A stretch of DNA of 32,067 bases from a bacterium (GTDB taxonomy: Bacteria > Patescibacteriota > Minisyncoccia > UBA6257 > GWB1-50-10): NCBI GenBank assembly GCA_021814545.1, contig JAKAID010000005.1, positions 1-32,067 of the forward strand. Direction: 5' to 3'. Numbering within the stretch: the first letter of the stretch is position 1; every line of letters starts with the position of its first letter. Shown here piece by piece: positions 27,615-32,067 of this stretch. Position numbers and translations under genes: made by a program. The notes below the pieces were generated by a model. That model was not told where the DNA came from. It saw nothing but the letters and a program-made list of their open reading frames with translations, and made no database searches.

Positions 27615-30059
27615 ATGAAAACGCTCCTTTTGATAGACGCACACGCCTTAATCCACCGCTCCTATCACGCGCTCCCCCCGCTCACGACCCCCGCAGGCGA
27701 ACCCATCGGCGCGATATACGGTCTTTCCCGCGCGCTCATGAAAACGCTCCGCGAGCACAAACCCGACTATATCGCGGCGGCGTTCGACCGGCCTGAACCC
27801 ACCTTCCGCAAGGAAATGTTCGAGGCGTACAAAGCCCACCGCCCGCCCGCACCCGATGAACTCATCTCGCAGCTCAAAAAGGCGCGGGAACTTTTTAAGA
27901 AATTCAACATCCCCTGCTTCGAGCTCGCAGGCTACGAGGGCGACGATATCATCGGCACGCTCGCCACGAAGTTCGGCACGAAGGATGTCCACGTGACGAT
28001 ACTCACAGGCGACATGGACACGCTCCAGCTCGTGCGGGGGAACCACATTGTGGTACGCGCGCCAAAAAAGGGCGTGAGCGAGATGCTCGAGTATGATGCA
28101 GCCGCGGTCAGGGCACGCTATGAGCTCGAACCCGAGCAAATGACGGACTATAAGGGACTGGTGGGCGACCCCTCGGACAACATTCCCGGCGTACCCGGCG
28201 TGGGCCCCAAAACCGCGGTTGCCGCACTCCACGAATTCGGCTCCATCGAACACCTCTACGGGAACATGCCGAAAGACCACAAACTCGCGAAGAAATTCCT
28301 GCCATACAAAAAAGATGCGCTCTTCTCAAAGCAGCTCTCGACCATCAACACAGAAACGCCCATCAAGGTTACGCTCGATGAATTAATGTACGAACCCGCA
28401 AACGAGGTGGACCTTAACGCGTACTTCCTCTCGCTCGGGTTCGAGAGCATGGTAGGCGGCAAGGAAAAGCCCGCGCGACAACCGAAAGAAAAACTCCCCG
28501 CACCCGCAGGTCTCCCACTCGGCGCCGCAGAAGAGATGGTGGTGGTGACGGACGCGCGCGACGCGGAGACGCAGAAAGAAAACCTCGGCGGCACGCTTCA
28601 GAAAACCGCATTCGACTGGAAACCTATCGTGAGGGCCCTCGCGAAGAAAAAGGTGGCGGTCGCTGACCCCCTCTTCGATATCCATGTCGCCGCCTGGCTC
28701 ATTGACCCCGACAACAAGGACCCCGAGCTCCGCGGGCTCGCCGAGGGCGTGGCGCATATAAACCTCCTCACGAACCCTGAGAAAGAACGTGAGGCGCTCA
28801 CCGCGCTCGCAACGACGTATGCGCACGGCCTTGAAGCGGCCGGGCTCACCCGCATATTCAAGGACATTGAAATGCCGCTCATACGAGTACTCGCGCGCAT
28901 GGAGGAGCGCGGTATTGCGGTCGGTGCCGAAGAATTGGGAAAACTCCGCAAGGAAATGGAAAGGGACCTTGCCGCGCTCGAGAAAAATATCTATGAGGCG
29001 GCGGGGGGTCCCTTCAATATCAATTCGCCGCGGGAAATAGGCGTGGTGCTGTTTGACCGCTTGAAACTCAACCACGGTGCAAAACGGAAGACCGCGACCG
29101 GCCAACGGAAAACCGGCAAGGATATCCTTCAAGAAATGGTGAATGCACATCCGGTCGTTCCCCTCATTCTCCAGTACCGTGATACGTTTAAAATTTTCTC
29201 GAGCTTCTTAGCGCCTATCACTGAGGCCTCGGCTGCGGACGGACGCGTGCACACCACCTACCTGCAGACCGGCACCGCGACCGGCCGCCTCTCCTCCGAG
29301 CGCCCGAACCTCCAAAACGTTCCCCAGGGTTCGAAGTGGGCCGAACCGCTCCGTAACGCGTTCATTCCCGCACGCGGCGCTTCTTTCCTCTCGCTCGACT
29401 ACTCACAAATAGAGCTGCGTCTTTTGGCGCACGTGAGCGGTGACGAGGCGCTCACTGAGGCGTTCAAACACCATGAAGATGTGCATACGCTCACCGCATC
29501 AAAAGTGTTCGGCGTTGCACCAAAAGAAGTGGATGCGCACCGTCGCCGCATCGGCAAAACCTTGAACTTCGGCATCATCTACGGCATGGGGCCGCGCCTC
29601 TTCTCGAAGACCACCGGCGTCACCATGGAAGAGGCAAAACGGTTCATCGCGGAATATTTCCGCGCCTTCCCCGGCGTGAAACGCTGGCAGGAAAAGGTGA
29701 AGGAGTCGGTAAAACAGAACGGATACGCGGAAAATCTCTTAGGGAGAAAGCGTTGGTTCCCGAAAGAATCCGCGCCGGGAGAGTTCGAGCGCGCGGCGGT
29801 CAATATGCCGCTCCAGGGGTTGGGCGCTGATATTATCAAAATGGCAATGATCGCGTGCGAAAAAGAACTCGCGGAAAACGACCACGCCGCACTCCTCCTC
29901 TCGATACACGACGAGCTTTTATTCGAGATACGCGATAGCGTTCTTCATGAGACCGCAAAGAAGCTGAAACATATCATGGAACACATTTTCCCTCTCTCGG
30001 TGCCGCTCGAGGTCGGCATGAAAGCGGGCAAGAAATGGGGTACAATGAAGGCGTTATGA
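27615..30059 (+). CDS. polA: DNA polymerase I with vestigial 3'-5' exonuclease domain
   Basis: Pol I fills gaps and removes RNA primers. The 814-residue protein has an N-terminal 5'-3' exonuclease (about 1-285: LLIDAHALIHRSYHALPPL, AAFDRPEPTFR, YEGDDIIGTLA, TGDMDTLQLV, GDPSDNIPGVPGVGPKTA), a shortened middle domain (about 300-430) and an A-family polymerase (about 430-814). Motif A is LDYSQIELR (D595), motif B is RRIGKTLNFGIIYG, motif C is SIHDELLF (D766). The middle domain lacks the FDTET exonuclease motif and is too short, so proofreading should be absent, as in Taq polymerase. ATG 27615 is the start; an in-frame upstream extension overlaps tsaE and is not homologous. It ends in an ATGATGA overlap with the next kinase. 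Identity very secure. Confidence 0.96.
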   Translation: MKTLLLIDAHALIHRSYHALPPLTTPAGEPIGAIYGLSRALMKTLREHKPDYIAAAFDRPEPTFRKEMFEAYKAHRPPAPDELISQLKKARELFKKFNIPCFELAGYEGDDIIGTLATKFGTKDVHVTILTGDMDTLQLVRGNHIVVRAPKKGVSEMLEYDAAAVRARYELEPEQMTDYKGLVGDPSDNIPGVPGVGPKTAVAALHEFGSIEHLYGNMPKDHKLAKKFLPYKKDALFSKQLSTINTETPIKVTLDELMYEPANEVDLNAYFLSLGFESMVGGKEKPARQPKEKLPAPAGLPLGAAEEMVVVTDARDAETQKENLGGTLQKTAFDWKPIVRALAKKKVAVADPLFDIHVAAWLIDPDNKDPELRGLAEGVAHINLLTNPEKEREALTALATTYAHGLEAAGLTRIFKDIEMPLIRVLARMEERGIAVGAEELGKLRKEMERDLAALEKNIYEAAGGPFNINSPREIGVVLFDRLKLNHGAKRKTATGQRKTGKDILQEMVNAHPVVPLILQYRDTFKIFSSFLAPITEASAADGRVHTTYLQTGTATGRLSSERPNLQNVPQGSKWAEPLRNAFIPARGASFLSLDYSQIELRLLAHVSGDEALTEAFKHHEDVHTLTASKVFGVAPKEVDAHRRRIGKTLNFGIIYGMGPRLFSKTTGVTMEEAKRFIAEYFRAFPGVKRWQEKVKESVKQNGYAENLLGRKRWFPKESAPGEFERAAVNMPLQGLGADIIKMAMIACEKELAENDHAALLLSIHDELLFEIRDSVLHETAKKLKHIMEHIFPLSVPLEVGMKAGKKWGTMKAL
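30041..30046 (+). promoter_or_regulatory. -10 element of the second histidine kinase
   Basis: TACAAT within the last codons of polA, 9 bases before ATG 30056. No clear -35; operon read-through from polA is equally possible. Confidence 0.45.
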
Positions 30060-31372
30060 TGCGCTATTGGAAAACACCGGAGATGGTCTCGCTCCTTATT
30101 ATGCTGGGGCTTATCGGCGCGCTCTTCATCGCAAACGCGTTCTTTTCTCCGCTCGTGCTCACAATAGCATCGGTAATCATCTTCCTTGGTACGGTCGTGG
30201 TGCTCGTGCGCGCCTTCCTCCATCTCGCGGAACTGACCGCGGAACAGATGCTCACAATGCGCGAACAGGGCGCACTCATCGGATTTCTGGGAGATGCGGT
30301 GGTGGTGTACGACCCTGATTTCAAAATAATCACGTTTAACAAAGCCGCAGAAAATCTCTTCCAAGTAAATGCGACCGAGGTGATGAACACGCGCATCGAC
30401 CCGGGGCTGGTAAAAAGCCCGCGGCTGCGCCTATTGGTGCAAGCGCTCTTCCCCTCCCTTGCGCCCTCGATGAATCAGCTCTCCGAGTCGGGTGTTTGGC
30501 CGCAAGTAGTGGACCTCGTGCTTGATAATCCGCACCTTGAGCTCCACACCACACTGAACCAATTGAAAGGCGAGGGTGGTGAAGTGGTTGGATTCATAAA
30601 AATCATCCGTGACACCACGCGCGAGAAAGGCCTCCTTCAGGCGAAGTCAGACTTCATCAGCGTTGCCGCGCACCAGCTCCGCACGCCGCTCACCGCACTT
30701 CACTGGGCGCTTGAGAATATTGCGAAGTTCGGCGCGAACGATAAAAACATCGGCCCTATCGCGACTGAAGCGCTCGGCGTTTCGGAACGCTCCCTAAAAA
30801 TCACGAACGACCTTCTCGATGTTTCAAAAATAGAAGAAGGAAAATTCGGCTACACACTGAAAGAAACGGACCTCCTCGCGTTCGTCTCGAATATCGTGAA
30901 AGAAATGAAGACGCTTGCGGACCAATACGGCATCACCCTTGAGGTATTCGCACCGCAAGAAGCGCTCCCCCGCGTTACCATAGATGAGAACCGCATCGGC
31001 GCGGTGCTCTTTAATCTCATCGACAATGCTATCCGCTACAACACGAAGAACGGCAAGGTGTCGGTGGCGCTCGAGCGTGACGCGATAAAACCATATGTGC
31101 GCATCTCAGTAATCGATACCGGCGTGGGCATTTCGCCCGAGGACCTAAAAAGGCTTTTCCAAAAGCTCTACCGCGGCTCGAATGTGGTACAGATGGAGCC
31201 GAATGGGAGCGGCCTCGGCCTCTATATCGCAAAAAATATCGTGAAGCGCCATGGCGGCGAAATAGGCGTCTCTTCTGAACTGAATCGCGGCTCCACATTC
31301 TGGTTCACGCTCCCCACCGACAAAAACCTCATCCCTCAACGGGAGATTGCGTTCGAGACTGCTTCGATGTAA
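30056..31372 (+). CDS. PAS-domain sensor histidine kinase
   Basis: This 438-residue membrane kinase has two N-terminal helices (about 10-30 and 33-53) with almost no loop between, so it probably senses within the membrane or cytoplasm. A PAS domain follows (about 72-190: LIGFLGDAVVVYDPDFKIITFNKAAENLF), then HisKA with H206 in VAAHQLRTPLTALHW, and the ATPase domain with LIDNAIRYNT, DTGVGIS and GSGLGLYIAKNIV. The layout resembles PhoR/VicK-type kinases. No response regulator is adjacent; the two stand-alone receivers at 1137 and 5015 are about 25 kb away. The start ATGATG overlaps the polA stop. The HQLRTPLTA motif is nearly identical to that of the large kinase, suggesting shared ancestry. Family secure; partner unknown. 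Confidence 0.93.
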   Translation: MMRYWKTPEMVSLLIMLGLIGALFIANAFFSPLVLTIASVIIFLGTVVVLVRAFLHLAELTAEQMLTMREQGALIGFLGDAVVVYDPDFKIITFNKAAENLFQVNATEVMNTRIDPGLVKSPRLRLLVQALFPSLAPSMNQLSESGVWPQVVDLVLDNPHLELHTTLNQLKGEGGEVVGFIKIIRDTTREKGLLQAKSDFISVAAHQLRTPLTALHWALENIAKFGANDKNIGPIATEALGVSERSLKITNDLLDVSKIEEGKFGYTLKETDLLAFVSNIVKEMKTLADQYGITLEVFAPQEALPRVTIDENRIGAVLFNLIDNAIRYNTKNGKVSVALERDAIKPYVRISVIDTGVGISPEDLKRLFQKLYRGSNVVQMEPNGSGLGLYIAKNIVKRHGGEIGVSSELNRGSTFWFTLPTDKNLIPQREIAFETASM

Positions 31373-31381
31373 AAAGGTGGT

Positions 31382-31927
31382 ATGGCAGGACACAGCCACT
31401 GGAAACAGATCAAGCACCACAAAGGTGCTGCGGATATAAAACGCGGTATCCTTTTTTCTAAACTCCTCGCGGCGGTCTCTGCGGCGGCAAAAATAGAATC
31501 GAATCCCGACTTCAATCCCCGCCTCCGGACGACGATAGAGAAGGCGCGTGCCGCAAGCGTTCCCCAGGAAAATATCGAACGTGCCATTTCAAAAGCGACA
31601 AGCGGCGAAGTGGTGACCGAAGAAGCGGTTTTTGAGGCGTATGGTCCGGGCGGCACCGCACTCCTTATCGAGGCTATCACCGACAGCGTGAACCGCACGG
31701 TGGCGGAAATAAAACTTATTCTCCGCGACCACAACGGGAAGTGGGCGGAACCCGGCAGTGTTACCTGGGCGTTCGAACCGCGCACGGAAGAAAACACACC
31801 AATGTGGGCCGCAAAATTCCCGCTTGAAATCTCAGAAGAGGATAACAAAAAACTTCAAGAACTTATTCCGCTTCTTGAGGAGCAACAAGACGTGCAGCGC
31901 GTCTATACGAACGCGCGCCCCATATGA
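31382..31927 (+). CDS. yebC: YebC/PmpR family protein, short form
   Basis: YebC proteins act as transcription regulators and, as shown more recently, assist ribosomes at proline-rich stretches. The 181-residue protein starts MAGHSHWKQIKHHKGAADIKRGILFSKL, continues NPRLRTTIEKARAASVPQENIERAI, EAYGPGGTALLIEAITDSVNRTVAEIK and ends LLEEQQDVQRVYTNARP. Typical members are about 240-250 residues; here the segment between the GSVTWAF strand and the terminal helix pair is about 60 residues shorter, so one of the three domains is missing. A Shine-Dalgarno-like AAGGTGG precedes the ATG, one of few in the window. It overlaps ruvC by ATGA, the common yebC-ruvC pairing. Confidence 0.93.
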   Translation: MAGHSHWKQIKHHKGAADIKRGILFSKLLAAVSAAAKIESNPDFNPRLRTTIEKARAASVPQENIERAISKATSGEVVTEEAVFEAYGPGGTALLIEAITDSVNRTVAEIKLILRDHNGKWAEPGSVTWAFEPRTEENTPMWAAKFPLEISEEDNKKLQELIPLLEEQQDVQRVYTNARPI

Positions 31928-32067
31928 CCATACTGGGAATAGACCCCGGCACCACCCGCATCGGTTTTGGCGTTATCGAAACACGCGGGGGCGAGTTGGC
32001 CCACATAAAGAGCGGCCTCCTTCCCGTCCCGCCCGCTTCAGGGAACGCGCACCTCATGCACATTGCA
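31924..32067 (+). CDS. ruvC: Holliday junction resolvase RuvC (N-terminal part, cut by window end)
   Basis: The 48 visible codons begin MTILGIDPGTTRIGFGVIE, the first metal-binding strand of RuvC with catalytic D7, followed by a second strand (ELAHIKSGLLPVP). RuvC cuts Holliday junctions brought by RuvAB. The ATG at 31924 overlaps the yebC stop (ATGA). The rest of the gene lies beyond the right edge. Identity is secure from the N-terminal motif and the yebC neighbour. Confidence 0.93.
   Translation, partial: MTILGIDPGTTRIGFGVIETRGGELAHIKSGLLPVPPASGNAHLMHIA

Noticed and set aside
1-32067. Alternative genetic code (TGA as glycine)
   Set aside because: Several genes end in TGA at the expected family length and none of the conserved genes contains in-frame TGA.
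1-32067. CRISPR arrays, insertion sequences or prophage
   Set aside because: No regularly spaced repeats, transposase, integrase or terminal inverted repeats were seen.

Overview
This window looks like a compact bacterial chromosome segment, most likely from a candidate phyla radiation (Patescibacteria) member of Parcubacteria type. That placement is inference. It rests on very short spacers, a membrane-anchored Clp ATPase next to a small membrane protein, a shortened YebC, a PolA with a vestigial proofreading domain, a DUF5667 protein behind a sigma factor, and mostly absent Shine-Dalgarno sequences. TGA acts as a stop (polA, ruvB, the sigma factor), so the recoded Gracilibacteria/Absconditabacteria code does not apply.

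Layout. 1-5401 (+): the end of a surface Ig-like protein, then a CheY-like regulator, a very large CHASE/PAS/GAF histidine kinase and a second CheY-like regulator. 5434-7602 (-): argS and cytidine deaminase. 7657-8464 (+): smpB and the tmRNA gene, the two partners of trans-translation. 8605-9976 (+): an ECF-like sigma factor overlapping a DUF5667 membrane protein. 10048-10251: a solitary 67-residue orphan. 10387-11413 (+): infC-rpmI-rplT, the classic translation operon. 11432-20239 (-): Nudix, Clp-like ATPase, small membrane protein, uracil-DNA glycosylase, tRNA-Arg(CCG), O-antigen-ligase-like protein, amino acid permease, EF-Tu-domain-2-like protein, SLOG/LOG protein and a beta-CASP metallo-beta-lactamase. 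20281-22137 (-): Mur ligase and ruvA. 22191-22586 (+): a structured element and rpsT. 22623-23990 (-): holA and an orphan lipoprotein. 24111-25784 (+): a PilB/GspE ATPase. 25785-26134: a gene-free gap that appears to hold a structured RNA. 26135-32067 (+): ruvB, tsaE, polA, a second histidine kinase, yebC and the start of ruvC.

Expression architecture is the most striking pattern. About fifteen genes have a good -10 hexamer only 6 to 11 bases before the start codon, implying leaderless or almost leaderless mRNAs. infC shows this with an ATC start codon. In several cases the -10 contains the stop codon of the previous gene. Three genes break the rule (cytidine deaminase, the 67-residue orphan and the orphan lipoprotein). 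Each has a classical TTGACA/T promoter, a leader with a strong Shine-Dalgarno and its own terminator, so each looks like a separately acquired or separately regulated unit.

The best candidates for something undescribed are the roughly 173-nt RNA at 25888-26060, the hairpin element upstream of rpsT, the leaderless ATC-initiated infC, and a family 4 uracil-DNA glycosylase lacking all four iron-sulfur cysteines. All calls come from reading the sequence; no database or folding software was used.
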